Shown here: piece by piece, positions 1 to 8,828 of the stretch | Layout of the letters: the number at the start of each line of letters is the position of its first letter | Position numbering within the stretch: the stretch's first letter is position 1 | Assembly: GCA_008933735.1 (NCBI GenBank) | Contig: WBUL01000009.1 | Coordinates: 62,001 to 126,000 of the forward strand | Length of the DNA: 64,000 nt | From: Anaerolineae bacterium | GTDB lineage: Bacteria; Chloroflexota; Anaerolineae; Aggregatilineales; J027 | Direction of reading: 5' to 3' | Notes under the pieces: model-generated | What the model was told of the DNA's origin: nothing | Databases searched by the model: none | Seen by the model: only the letters and a program-made list of their open reading frames with translations | Position numbers and translations under genes: made by a program

Positions 1-469
1 TGACAACATCCAGCCCATATTCGCGGTGCTCGTATTCCAGCAGTTTTTCGCTGAGATACTTGGTCAGACCATAGCGGTTAGTCGGCACCAGGGGATCAAG
101 GGTTTCGACCTGTTCTCCGGCGGTGTTCCCGTAGACTTCAGAAGTCGAAAAATAAACCATTTTTGACCCGAAAATTTTGCACATCTGGGCGATGTTGTTG
201 GTGCCGCTGAGGTTGGTATCCACTGCCATATGAGGGGAGCCTTCGCAGGTTACGCGGCTGACCATCGCTGCCAGATGAAAAACCACTTCGGGCCTAAAAG
301 TCTGGAAGGTGGGCAGCAGATCATTCGGGAAAACAATATTTGTCTGCGTGTAATCATCATACCAACCGGGCTGCAAATCGGCACGGACGACCTGATGGCC
401 GTTCTCCCGGAGTTGGCGCACCAGATGCACCCCGATGTTCCCTTCTGACCCTGTAATCAAAACACGCAC
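1..469 (-). CDS. NAD-dependent epimerase/dehydratase, extended SDR family (C-terminus outside window)
   Basis: Only the first 156 codons are present; the gene runs off the left edge. The start is a GTG at 467-469 preceded by an AAAGGA ribosome site. Residues 7-13 read GSEGNIG, the GxxGxxG nucleotide-binding turn of a Rossmann fold, and near residue 138 there is YGLTK, the YxxxK catalytic pair of extended short-chain dehydrogenases. STSEVYG, about 20 residues before YGLTK, is typical of UDP-glucose 4-epimerase and dTDP-glucose 4,6-dehydratase relatives. The likely role is nucleotide-sugar interconversion for surface polysaccharide; the exact substrate cannot be read from this half. It is divergent from the ABC exporter. 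Confidence 0.88.
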   Translation of the reverse strand, partial: MRVLITGSEGNIGVHLVRQLRENGHQVVRADLQPGWYDDYTQTNIVFPNDLLPTFQTFRPEVVFHLAAMVSRVTCEGSPHMAVDTNLSGTNNIAQMCKIFGSKMVYFSTSEVYGNTAGEQVETLDPLVPTNRYGLTKYLSEKLLEYEHREYGLDVV

Positions 470-574
470 GCCAGAATTTCCTTTCACTAAAACCGAAAAA
501 TTCTACCACTTTTTCCAGTAGACGACAGCGTAATCCTCCTGTAATCTCACAATCACGTATGAGGAGATAAGTCC

Positions 575-2515
575 ATGTACAGTGGCGAATGGTGGCGATT
601 TATCTATGCCGATGACGCGGAAAAAACACCGGGGGTAACGTGGCAGCTTATCAGGCGTGTTCTCAACTACGCAAAGCCCTACTGGTTTAAACTCACGCTG
701 ATGCTTGTAACGATCATCATCAGCGCGGGGCTGTCCATGGTCGTGCCATTGGCACTGCGTGAACTGATTGATCATGCCATCCCTGAAAAAGACGCCTCAA
801 GGCTCAATTGGCTGGCACTGGCATTGTTTTTCATCCCAATTTTCAACAGTGCCGTGCTGACTTTTCAGCGCTGGTTGAATTCGGATGTCGGGGAAGGGCT
901 GATCTTTGATCTGCGGCGCGAACTGTATAACCATATGCAGCGCATGTCCGTGCGGTTTTACGTCGCCAATAAAACAGGCGAACTGATGAGCCGTCTGAAT
1001 AACGATGTGGTGGGCGCACAGCAGGCCATTAACAACACCTTTGTGGCGTTGATTACCAACAGTGTTACGGTGATAGGTGTTCTGATCGTCATGCTCTCGC
1101 TGGAGTGGCGTCTGACACTGGCAGGTCTGGTGATACTTCCCCTGGTGATCATTCCAGCGCGGCGTTTCGGACGAAATCTACGAACGGTGGTGCACGAGGC
1201 CATGACCCTCAATGCCAAGATGAACGCCGTCATGAACGAAACCCTGAATATTAACGGGATTATGCTCACCAAGCTGTTCGGGCGGGCGAGCGATGAATCG
1301 TCCCGGTTCGAAGATCGGGCACGAAAAGTGGCAGATATTGGCGTGCAGCGGGCCGTGATGGGCAGCGCGTTTTTTGCGATTCTTGGTCTGGTGGGTGCAT
1401 TTGGGACGGCGGTGGTGTATTGGCTCGGTGGGCATCTGGTCTTAAGCGGAGCCCTGACGGTCGGGACACTGGTCGCATTTGCAGCCCTGCTTGGAAATTT
1501 ATATGGCCCATTACAGGCGCTGGTCAATGCCCCTGTGGAACTGGCCTCAAGTCTGGTCAGCTTTGAGCGGGTCTTTGAAGTGGTCGATCTGCCCGTTGAA
1601 GTTAAGGAGAAAGAAAATCCGGTCGCACTGAAAAGCATCCAGGGCAAAATTGAATTTGAGGACGTAACGTTCAGCTATAACGCTTTAAAGGCTCCCAGCC
1701 TGAGCAAAGCCAACCGTTTTGGTGAAGAAAATATCGAAGCCGTGCTGAGCGACGCTCCTGTAGATGGCAAGAGTTCACCCCTCTCTCAGGCACGCACGGA
1801 CGCGGTACAAAATCTCAACTTCACGATTGAGCCGGGCCAGCTAGCAGCGCTGGTCGGGCCAAGCGGCGCGGGAAAAACCACGATTACCTACCTCCTGCCC
1901 CGCCTGTACGACCCGACTTCAGGGGTGATTCGGATTGATGGGTATGATCTCCGTGACGTGGGGTTGAAGGATTTAGCGGATAACATCGGCATGGTGACAC
2001 AGGAATCGTACCTGTTCCACGATACCATCCGCACCAATCTGCTGTATGCCAAGCCGGATGCATCGCTTGCAGAACTGGAAGCCGCCTGCAAAGCCGCCAA
2101 TATTTACGACTTCATCAGTGAACTGCCCAACGGATTCGATACCATTGTGGGTGAGCGCGGCTACCGTCTGAGCGGCGGCGAAAAACAGCGTATCGCCATT
2201 GCCCGTGTGATTCTGAAAAACCCACAGATTCTGGTACTTGATGAGGCAACCTCACATCTCGATTCACAGTCAGAAGTGTTGATTCAGAATGCCCTGGAAA
2301 AACTGATGCAAGACCGTACCAGTTTAGTCATCGCACACCGCCTGAGTACCATTCTGGCTGCTGATGTGATCCTGGTGATGGACAGAGGGCAGTTGATCGA
2401 GCGCGGTACCCATGAAGAACTGCTGGCACAGGGGGGGCTTTACGCGGAATTGTACGAAACCCAGTTCAAACTGAGGAGCGAAACGGCAGAAGTCTCCGAG
2501 GCGGCGATGGACTAG
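575..2515 (+). CDS. ABC exporter, fused permease and ATPase (MsbA/MDR-like)
   Basis: A 646-residue half-transporter with an N-terminal six-helix exporter domain and a C-terminal ATPase, expected to work as a homodimer or heterodimer in the inner membrane. The ATPase carries Walker A GPSGAGKTT (about 1857-1883), signature LSGGEKQR (about 2167-2190), Walker B ILVLDEATS and the H-loop IAHRLST. A GAGGAG ribosome site lies 8 bases before the ATG. Odd feature: about 39 residues (1681-1797), rich in Ser, Ala and Asp, are inserted between the A-loop (FSYN) and the strand leading to Walker A, where the family normally has only a few residues. The substrate (lipid, drug or peptide) is not determinable. 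It is a single gene, convergent with the yqeC-mocA fusion 9 bases downstream. Confidence 0.93.
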   Translation: MYSGEWWRFIYADDAEKTPGVTWQLIRRVLNYAKPYWFKLTLMLVTIIISAGLSMVVPLALRELIDHAIPEKDASRLNWLALALFFIPIFNSAVLTFQRWLNSDVGEGLIFDLRRELYNHMQRMSVRFYVANKTGELMSRLNNDVVGAQQAINNTFVALITNSVTVIGVLIVMLSLEWRLTLAGLVILPLVIIPARRFGRNLRTVVHEAMTLNAKMNAVMNETLNINGIMLTKLFGRASDESSRFEDRARKVADIGVQRAVMGSAFFAILGLVGAFGTAVVYWLGGHLVLSGALTVGTLVAFAALLGNLYGPLQALVNAPVELASSLVSFERVFEVVDLPVEVKEKENPVALKSIQGKIEFEDVTFSYNALKAPSLSKANRFGEENIEAVLSDAPVDGKSSPLSQARTDAVQNLNFTIEPGQLAALVGPSGAGKTTITYLLPRLYDPTSGVIRIDGYDLRDVGLKDLADNIGMVTQESYLFHDTIRTNLLYAKPDASLAELEAACKAANIYDFISELPNGFDTIVGERGYRLSGGEKQRIAIARVILKNPQILVLDEATSHLDSQSEVLIQNALEKLMQDRTSLVIAHRLSTILAADVILVMDRGQLIERGTHEELLAQGGLYAELYETQFKLRSETAEVSEAAMD

Positions 2516-2524
2516 CAGTCTTGC

Positions 2525-3880
2525 TCATATGAGACCCGCCCGGCGGAGTGCCTGACGGTATTCTTCGGGCGTGTCCATATCCATCAGAATGGAATCATCC
2601 CGCGCGGCAACGTAGGCGATTTCATCAGGATAGGCGTTAATCACATCACGGGGGGCGCTGCCATCCGGCAAGTCCAATATTTCGGACCAATAGCGGCGGT
2701 CAATCAGAATCGGATGCCCCCGGCGCATGTTGTAACTGGGGGCAACAATGGTACCCCGCCCCTCCGCGTAAGCGATCAAAATTTCGGTGACCAGGCGGGC
2801 ATTCACATTTGGCTGGTCGCTTAAAAATACCAGACAGGCTGAAACAGAATGGTGCAGCGCCTTTAACCCTGTTTTCATCGAGGAAAGCATTTCTCCGGTC
2901 GCGTAATCAGGGTTGTGGATGCTGCGAACCGTAAATTTTTGCAGCGCAGCACTGACTTTTGGGGCTTCATGCCCGGTGACCACAACCATATCGGATAGGC
3001 GCAGCAGCGTGACCCGCTCAACAATAGTTTCAATCACGGTTTTGTGCCCCCAGGGCAAAAGCGGCTTGGAGCGTCCCATCCGTTTGGAAAGACCGCCCGC
3101 TAGCACAACTGCCCCGACACGACGCTGTACCTCATAGATCGGACTTTTTTTGCGCCGCACACGCCCAATAGCGACCGACTCCACACGGGGCTGCTTCAAA
3201 ATCATCTGGGCAACGCGGCGGGCTTTCAACCGTTCCAGGACACTGCTGCCCACCTGGTTCAGCAGCGGCACCACACGGGCACGCGGCGGAATCCCCTGCA
3301 AACCTAAGGTCTCATCGCGCACAATCTGAGCAACCCAGGCGGGTTGAATCGGCATTTCAACTGGGAACCCATACCGTTCTACAATAGGAGCAAGATTGTA
3401 CACAGTTTCGTTGTTTAGTGGCTGCCCAATCGCATTCATCCCGACCACTGGAACAACCAGCGATGCATCATCCGGGATCACCGGCTCATGTTTTTGCGGC
3501 GCTTTGAGGGGCAAACGGCGCGACCCATCCGCCTCAATTAGAATCGTGTCAGAATCGACTCTGTCGGCAAGCGTGGAAATATATTCCGGGGATACACCAA
3601 TCACCTTACCTCCCCAGGTGCGCTCATAGATAAACACCAGTCCATATTGATTCAGCGCTGTCGAAAGGGCCTGGGGCGAGCGAATCTGCTCGGTGGTCAG
3701 AGTGTGTGGGAAAGCGCGGAGTTCTTTTTCAGCGATGCGTGTGGTCGTCGTCGCCAGCACGCGCCACCCCTGTATTTTGAGTTCATAGGCCAGGCGCAGC
3801 ATTGCAGAGGTTTTGCCACCTGCCCCAATAAACGCGACCATCTCCCCGCGCTGCACGTCCAGTGCTTTAGAGAGAAACAT
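2525..3880 (-). CDS. YqeC-MocA fusion: selenium/molybdenum hydroxylase maturation protein with CTP:molybdopterin cytidylyltransferase domain
   Basis: This 451-residue protein has two parts. Residues 1 to about 245 match the YqeC family, with a P-loop FIGAGGKTSAM near the N-terminus. Residues from about 250 form a MobA/MocA-like nucleotidyltransferase starting VVLAGGLSKRMGRSKPLLP, which in MocA attaches CMP to molybdopterin for hydroxylases of the xanthine dehydrogenase family. In E. coli yqeC and mocA (ygfJ) are separate genes of the same cluster. I chose the ATG at 3880, inside the end of yqeB, because the longer frame back to 3928 would overlap yqeB by over 60 bases. It is the last gene of the hydroxylase unit. 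Inference: it builds the cofactor for the adjacent Mo hydroxylase. Confidence 0.85.
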   Translation of the reverse strand: MFLSKALDVQRGEMVAFIGAGGKTSAMLRLAYELKIQGWRVLATTTTRIAEKELRAFPHTLTTEQIRSPQALSTALNQYGLVFIYERTWGGKVIGVSPEYISTLADRVDSDTILIEADGSRRLPLKAPQKHEPVIPDDASLVVPVVGMNAIGQPLNNETVYNLAPIVERYGFPVEMPIQPAWVAQIVRDETLGLQGIPPRARVVPLLNQVGSSVLERLKARRVAQMILKQPRVESVAIGRVRRKKSPIYEVQRRVGAVVLAGGLSKRMGRSKPLLPWGHKTVIETIVERVTLLRLSDMVVVTGHEAPKVSAALQKFTVRSIHNPDYATGEMLSSMKTGLKALHHSVSACLVFLSDQPNVNARLVTEILIAYAEGRGTIVAPSYNMRRGHPILIDRRYWSEILDLPDGSAPRDVINAYPDEIAYVAARDDSILMDMDTPEEYRQALRRAGLI

Positions 3881-4727
3881 CCGAAACCGCCTCGGAGACC
3901 CGTAACAGGCTGCGAATTTGCGGAGCACTCAGGATGGCTTCCAGCACACCACCGCCAATCGCCAGCGCTTTATCTGAAATGGTGAAGCAGTGAGAAACCT
4001 CATCTCGCGGATCCAGATCCCCGATCTTGATCCCCGCTTCCGCCCATACGGAGGGGTGAATCAAACCGCGCACTACACCGGGAAATGAGGCGACAATGGG
4101 GTAGTCGTTCACTTTTGCGATGGTGCTGCCCTTTTCCACATGCAAACCGATATCTATCCCATTAGCAGGAATGACATGACCCGAAATCGGCGCACGCAGC
4201 ACCCGTTCCGAGTCGTATCCAGCGACCTTACCGGGGGTTCCGGTATCGGCTTCTGCTGTTCCTTCCCAGTAGACTCGTCCCAGGCGGTGCCCACGATTAG
4301 TCTCAATCACTGCATGACACTGGCGGCCTGCTTCATATCCCGGTCCCAGGGCAACGACCAGCGGCGCATCCGTCATTTTTGTATCCAGTGGGTCTTTTTG
4401 CATCCGAGCATCCACCACGACTTGCGGAAGTAAATGGTGAATCATCTGTCCTGCCGGGTCAATCAGAATCGGAATAACATTCTTTTCCAGAATACCGGGT
4501 ATCTGATCAGCATTTTTTGCCAGAAAGGATTGAATCCCTTCGACTTCATAATGCCCATTCTCAAAAATCGCGCTGCCAAAGCTGACAGTGCGGCGCACCA
4601 GCAGCGGCAGCGGACGTTCCAGCATAATAACCGGAAAACCCGCCCGCACCAATCGCGCCGCCACCCCGCTGGCAAGGTCACCTGCCCCGCGTATCACAAC
4701 GAGGATGTTAGGAAAAAGCCACGCCAA
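3867..4727 (-). CDS. yqeB: YqeB family selenium-dependent molybdenum hydroxylase accessory protein
   Basis: About 286 residues. The N-terminal VVIRGAGDLASGVAARL is the characteristic Rossmann-like start of the YqeB (EF2563) family, which co-occurs with selenium-dependent molybdenum hydroxylases that carry a labile selenium cofactor. Its exact biochemical step is unknown. The start is uncertain: a TTG at 4727 has a GAGGG sequence upstream and overlaps the Mo-subunit stop by 20 bases, while a GTG at 4697 would give the more usual short N-terminus. The 3' end overlaps the start of the yqeC-mocA gene by 14 bases, so the two are probably translationally coupled. Its presence is the main reason to predict that the hydroxylase upstream uses selenium. 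Confidence 0.87.
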   Translation of the reverse strand: MAWLFPNILVVIRGAGDLASGVAARLVRAGFPVIMLERPLPLLVRRTVSFGSAIFENGHYEVEGIQSFLAKNADQIPGILEKNVIPILIDPAGQMIHHLLPQVVVDARMQKDPLDTKMTDAPLVVALGPGYEAGRQCHAVIETNRGHRLGRVYWEGTAEADTGTPGKVAGYDSERVLRAPISGHVIPANGIDIGLHVEKGSTIAKVNDYPIVASFPGVVRGLIHPSVWAEAGIKIGDLDPRDEVSHCFTISDKALAIGGGVLEAILSAPQIRSLLRVSEAVSDVSL

Positions 4728-6927
4728 TCCCGTTTTCCCTCAATGTTTTCACCACCCTATCCGGGGTCAGTGGCAACCTGTCGATCCAGATACCTGTCGC
4801 ATCGTGGATCGCGTCGGCAATTGCCGGGGCAAGCGGCAGAAAAGGCATTTCAGCCATCCCTCGCGCTCCCCAGGGACCAATCGGGTCAGCGTATTCCAGA
4901 ATGACCGATTTGACTTCCTTTGGAATGTCATACACGGTGGGAATCAGGTAGGTGGACAGGTAAGGGTTCAGGATTCTGCCTTCCATGGAGATGAGATTCT
5001 CCATGATGGCATACCCCTGCGCCTGCACGACGGCGCCTTCAATCTGCCCTTTGACCTGCTGCGGATTCACCGCCCGCCCTACATCGTTGGCACTGATCAC
5101 CCGGATCAGGTCAACGTGGCCTGTTTCAATATCGACCTCTACCTCCACGATCTGCGCGACGTAGCCATAGGCAAAATTCGGTTCACTGCGTCCTGTTTTG
5201 GGATCATAGGGGGTGGTTTTAGGGGGACGATACTGGTATACCCCCACCGCTGGACGATCTTCATCCTTCCATTTCTGTACCGCGATCTCCGCTGCACCGC
5301 GAATCGCGTTGCCCGCCATAAACGTCATGCGAGACGCGGACACACTCCCCGAATTGTCGGTGAAGGCGGTATCGCTGGCGATTAATTCAACTTTTTCCAT
5401 CGGGACGCCAACGGCCTCTGCCGCCATCTGCATAATGACAGTGTGGGTTCCCTGCCCGACCTCAGCGGCAGCGTGGCGGACGACGACTTTTTCAATGGTC
5501 GCATCACCGTGAATCTCGATGGTTCCCCAGCAGTTTTCTGGTGCCCCAAAACTAAATCCCACATTCTTAAACGCACAGGCAAACCCGACACCGCGCCGTT
5601 TGGCTGGGTCGGCTGGCTGCTCAACGGGCAGGCGCTCGAAGGTGTCGTTTTTGCGCTGCCAGTAGCCGCTTTCCTCCGCGCATTTTTCCACCACCGGACC
5701 GATGGTCACGCCTTTAGGCATGGGCGTTCCCACGATAGCCAGTTTATCATCGGTCAGGAGATTCACTCGGCGCACCTCAACCGGATCCATGCCCAGGGCA
5801 TCCGCGAGCCGATTCATCATTCCTTCGGCTGCAAATGCCCCCTGCGGCCCCCCAAATCCGCGAAACGCGCCTGTCGGAATGTTGTTGGTATATACAGCGT
5901 AGGTATCAATATGGGCGTTGGGAATCTCATAGGGCCCTGCGACCATCATATTGGTATTACCGAGCACTTTGGTGCTGGTATAGGCGTATCCGCCGGCATC
6001 TCCGACAACTTCCGCCTCCATTGCGACCAGTTTGCCATCTTTCCGGGCGCCCCATTTCGCCTTAATTGAAATCGGATGGCGTTTGTGGTGATATTTGATG
6101 GATTCTTCCCGGCTCCAGATGATCTTAACGGGACGGCGAAGTTTATAGGCCGCAAGCGCCAGCACAATCTGGACCGACATATCCTCCCGCCCCCCAAACG
6201 CGCCGCCAACCGCAGGATAGATGACACGCACCTGTTCCAGAGGCAGACTCAGTGCATGGGCGATCTGTTCCTGATCTTCATGTGTCCACTGTCCGGCAAC
6301 AAGCACCGTCACACGCCCTTCGTCGTCGATGTAACCAATGCCCGCTTCAGGCTGCAAAAAGGCATGTTCCTGATAGGCGGTATGAAATTCTCCTTCCACC
6401 ACCACATCCGCCTGCTGCCAGGCGGAGCCCATATCTCCCTTACGAATGCGATAATGGCACAGGATGTTCTTAGGGGTGTTCAAATGAAGCTGCGGCGCCC
6501 CATCTTTCATGGCCTCGTAAGGATCATAAACGGCGGGCAGGTCTTCGTATTCCACCTTAATCAGGTCACGGGCAGCAGCGGCGATTTCTTCTGTTTCAGC
6601 AACCACCAGTGCCACGTTATCCATATAGCAGCGCACGATGTCCGCGCCAGCCTGGTCACTGCCGGGGCCGCATAAAACGGGCTGGTCGGGCATAATCAAT
6701 CCATAGCTGTTCTGGGGCACATCAACGGCGGTAAAAACGGCGATCACCCCAGGATAAGCCAGCGCTTCACTCGTATCAATGGACACAATGCGAGCATGGC
6801 TGCGAGCGGAAAAAAGAATTTTCATCCAGAGCTGATCTTCAAAGTTTACATCGCTGGGGTAAGGGGTCTTCCCTGTAACTTTGCCGACCGCGTCGGTGCG
6901 AATAACACTTTTACCAATGAGAGACAT
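4708..6927 (-). CDS. Molybdenum hydroxylase large (Mo-cofactor) subunit, xanthine dehydrogenase family
   Basis: A 739-residue molybdopterin-binding subunit. Visible family motifs are GGAFGGRED (the glycine-rich Mo-cofactor loop), GAFRGFGGPQ (arginine loop), EVGQGTHTV, and near the C-terminus GARGMAEMPFLPLAPAI, whose Glu aligns with the catalytic Glu of xanthine dehydrogenases. It hydroxylates purine-like rings, taking oxygen from water and sending electrons to the 2Fe-2S and FAD centres of the partner encoded at 7349-8788. Between the two subunit genes lies a small membrane-protein gene. Its yqeB, yqeC-mocA and xdhC neighbours point to a selenium-type Mo hydroxylase acting on xanthine/urate; the substrate assignment is inference from context. 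Confidence 0.9.
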   Translation of the reverse strand: MSLIGKSVIRTDAVGKVTGKTPYPSDVNFEDQLWMKILFSARSHARIVSIDTSEALAYPGVIAVFTAVDVPQNSYGLIMPDQPVLCGPGSDQAGADIVRCYMDNVALVVAETEEIAAAARDLIKVEYEDLPAVYDPYEAMKDGAPQLHLNTPKNILCHYRIRKGDMGSAWQQADVVVEGEFHTAYQEHAFLQPEAGIGYIDDEGRVTVLVAGQWTHEDQEQIAHALSLPLEQVRVIYPAVGGAFGGREDMSVQIVLALAAYKLRRPVKIIWSREESIKYHHKRHPISIKAKWGARKDGKLVAMEAEVVGDAGGYAYTSTKVLGNTNMMVAGPYEIPNAHIDTYAVYTNNIPTGAFRGFGGPQGAFAAEGMMNRLADALGMDPVEVRRVNLLTDDKLAIVGTPMPKGVTIGPVVEKCAEESGYWQRKNDTFERLPVEQPADPAKRRGVGFACAFKNVGFSFGAPENCWGTIEIHGDATIEKVVVRHAAAEVGQGTHTVIMQMAAEAVGVPMEKVELIASDTAFTDNSGSVSASRMTFMAGNAIRGAAEIAVQKWKDEDRPAVGVYQYRPPKTTPYDPKTGRSEPNFAYGYVAQIVEVEVDIETGHVDLIRVISANDVGRAVNPQQVKGQIEGAVVQAQGYAIMENLISMEGRILNPYLSTYLIPTVYDIPKEVKSVILEYADPIGPWGARGMAEMPFLPLAPAIADAIHDATGIWIDRLPLTPDRVVKTLRENGIGVAFS

Positions 6928-6930
6928 GGC

Positions 6931-7356
6931 TTATTTCTTTTTCTTGAGTTCAGCTTCCTGCTGAGCTAATTTGGCTTTGTATTCTTCAATTTGCTTAGTG
7001 CGTGTCTTGGCGAGTTTTTCCTGGTAACGGATGTACTTTTTGGTTTGTTTTCTGTCGCCCGCTCGCGGTTTGAGCACCCGGAATTCTTCCTCCGGGTCTT
7101 CGCCAATCACAGCAGAAACGAGGATAAATGTAAGCATCAGCAGCAGGAACCAAACGATAGCGCTCATGCCATATTCAAAATACTGCTCATTGCCCTTAAT
7201 CTTATCAGCGAAATCCTGCGAATTATCGGACAGCAGTTTGACAACTATCGGGCCGATAAAATAGGCCATCGCGCCATAGGTGACTGCCAGAACCAACCCC
7301 ATCGCGGGCAAGTATTTAACGTGTGCCGGTTTTTGTTTTTGCGCCTGCTTAACCAT
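6931..7356 (-). CDS. Unknown small membrane protein lodged between the hydroxylase subunit genes
   Basis: 141 residues, not recognised. It has a basic N-terminus, a first membrane span at about residues 19-40 (MGLVLAVTYGAMAYFIGPIV), a polar loop, a second span at about 65-85 (IVWFLLLMLTFILVSAVI), then an acidic EDPEEE patch and a highly charged Lys/Glu-rich C-terminus (about residues 92-141) that should form a coiled coil in the cytoplasm. The ATG overlaps the end of the FAD/2Fe-2S subunit gene by 8 bases and the stop is 3 bases before the Mo-subunit gene, so it is translated as part of the hydroxylase operon. This suggests, without proof, a role in anchoring or assembling the enzyme at the membrane. 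Confidence 0.8.
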   Translation of the reverse strand: MVKQAQKQKPAHVKYLPAMGLVLAVTYGAMAYFIGPIVVKLLSDNSQDFADKIKGNEQYFEYGMSAIVWFLLLMLTFILVSAVIGEDPEEEFRVLKPRAGDRKQTKKYIRYQEKLAKTRTKQIEEYKAKLAQQEAELKKKK

Positions 7357-8788
7357 GACCCTTATCCTTTTGTGCTAACTCAAATGCTTCTAGTATCTTA
7401 TAATACCCCGTACAGCGGCAAAGATTGCCAGAAATACTTTGTTCAATCTGCTCGCGGGTAGGATGAGGGATGTCATCCAGCAGTTTTGCCCCCGCCACGA
7501 GAAAGCCGGGCGTGCAGAATCCGCACTGTACAGCGCCAGCTTCAACAAACCCGCGCTGAATTGGATGCAAATGACCATCGTCTTTTGCCAGTCCTTCTAC
7601 CGTGATGATTTCAGCGCCATGAGCACGAGGAGCGGGCACCATACACGCCATGACAGCCATTCCATCCAGAATTACGGTACATGCGCCGCATTCGCCTTCC
7701 GCGCAGCCCTCCTTTGTCCCGGTCAGGTTTAAATCCTCACGCAGAAAGTGCAGCAGTGTTTTATGGACGCCCCCTGTCACGGTGTAGGTTTCACCATTGA
7801 CTGTTGTGGTCATGGTTTCGGCTTCGTCGCGTTCGTGATGTACTACCGCAGGCAGGGCTTCCTGAACAATTCCTTTGTGCTCGCCCCACAGCATGGCAGG
7901 GTTTTCAGGCCAATTTTCGGATTCTTTGCCATCACGGATACGCCGGAGGGCTCGGCTGACGTAAACACCGGTCATTTCAATACGGTAGCTGGCAGGCCCA
8001 CGCACATCGTCAATCGGAGTGGGGGTGTGGGCAGCGAGTTTTGCCGCTTCGTAGATGGTTTCGTCCGTCAGTATCTTGCCCTGTAAAAAGTCCTCAACCG
8101 ACGCCAGGTGTATGATCGTCGGCGCAACACAGCCCATAGTAATAACGGCTCTGGTAATGGGCGACAGGCGATCACCCTCAAAACCGAGTACGGCAGCAAC
8201 ATTCAGCACAGAAATGGCCTGAGCACGGCGCAGTGCTAATTTGAGGAAAATCCCGGCCTGATTTTGAGGAATGGCATCAAAAGTAATCTGCGTCATAAAT
8301 TCGTCTGGACGCATTACGGTTGTGCGGTACCCAGGATAAAAATCTGCCAGTTCGACCGTGCGCTCACCCTGTTTGGAAACAAGAGTCACCCGGGCATTCA
8401 GCGCCATCAGGGGCGTGATCGTATCGTTTGCAGGGCTGGCGGTGATAACATTGCCCGCAACGGTGGCACGGTTGCGAATCTGCGGCGCACCCACTTCCCA
8501 GCACGCCTGCGCCAGAGGCAGGCCATATTTTCGGACAAGACCGCTACCCACGACATGATTATGGGTTACAAGCGAGCCAATGGTAATGCTGCTGCCGCTC
8601 ATGGAAATATGGTCAAGACCGGGAACACGCGATACATCAATCAGTGTATCCACACCAGGGCGGGCACCCCGTTCCAATTCCAGGATAATGTCCGTTCCCC
8701 CCGCAATGATACGAGCACTTGAACCATACCGTTCCAGCAGGTCGATAACTTCCGGCACGGAAGTCACTGAGTAGTAATTCCGCCACAT
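7349..8788 (-). CDS. Molybdenum hydroxylase FAD-binding subunit fused to 2Fe-2S subunit
   Basis: 479 residues. The N-terminal ~290 residues are a CoxM/XdhB-type FAD domain with the FAD motifs ARIIAGGTDII and TVAGNVITASPAND. A linker follows, then a 2Fe-2S domain of about 160 residues with CAEGECGACTV plus a later Cys for the plant-type cluster, and CGFCTPGF and GNLCRCTGYY for the second cluster. The domain order is FAD first, Fe-S last, the reverse of the common single-chain xanthine dehydrogenase. The ATG at 8788 (MWRNYYSVTSVPE) is used because a GGAAAG ribosome site precedes it and FAD-domain similarity begins there; upstream in-frame codons to 8935 overlap the next gene. It passes electrons from the Mo site to its acceptor. 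Confidence 0.9.
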   Translation of the reverse strand: MWRNYYSVTSVPEVIDLLERYGSSARIIAGGTDIILELERGARPGVDTLIDVSRVPGLDHISMSGSSITIGSLVTHNHVVGSGLVRKYGLPLAQACWEVGAPQIRNRATVAGNVITASPANDTITPLMALNARVTLVSKQGERTVELADFYPGYRTTVMRPDEFMTQITFDAIPQNQAGIFLKLALRRAQAISVLNVAAVLGFEGDRLSPITRAVITMGCVAPTIIHLASVEDFLQGKILTDETIYEAAKLAAHTPTPIDDVRGPASYRIEMTGVYVSRALRRIRDGKESENWPENPAMLWGEHKGIVQEALPAVVHHERDEAETMTTTVNGETYTVTGGVHKTLLHFLREDLNLTGTKEGCAEGECGACTVILDGMAVMACMVPAPRAHGAEIITVEGLAKDDGHLHPIQRGFVEAGAVQCGFCTPGFLVAGAKLLDDIPHPTREQIEQSISGNLCRCTGYYKILEAFELAQKDKGHG

Positions 8789-8828
8789 AAAGTAAACGTC
8801 TTTCCGATTTTTGCAGATTATAACACCT

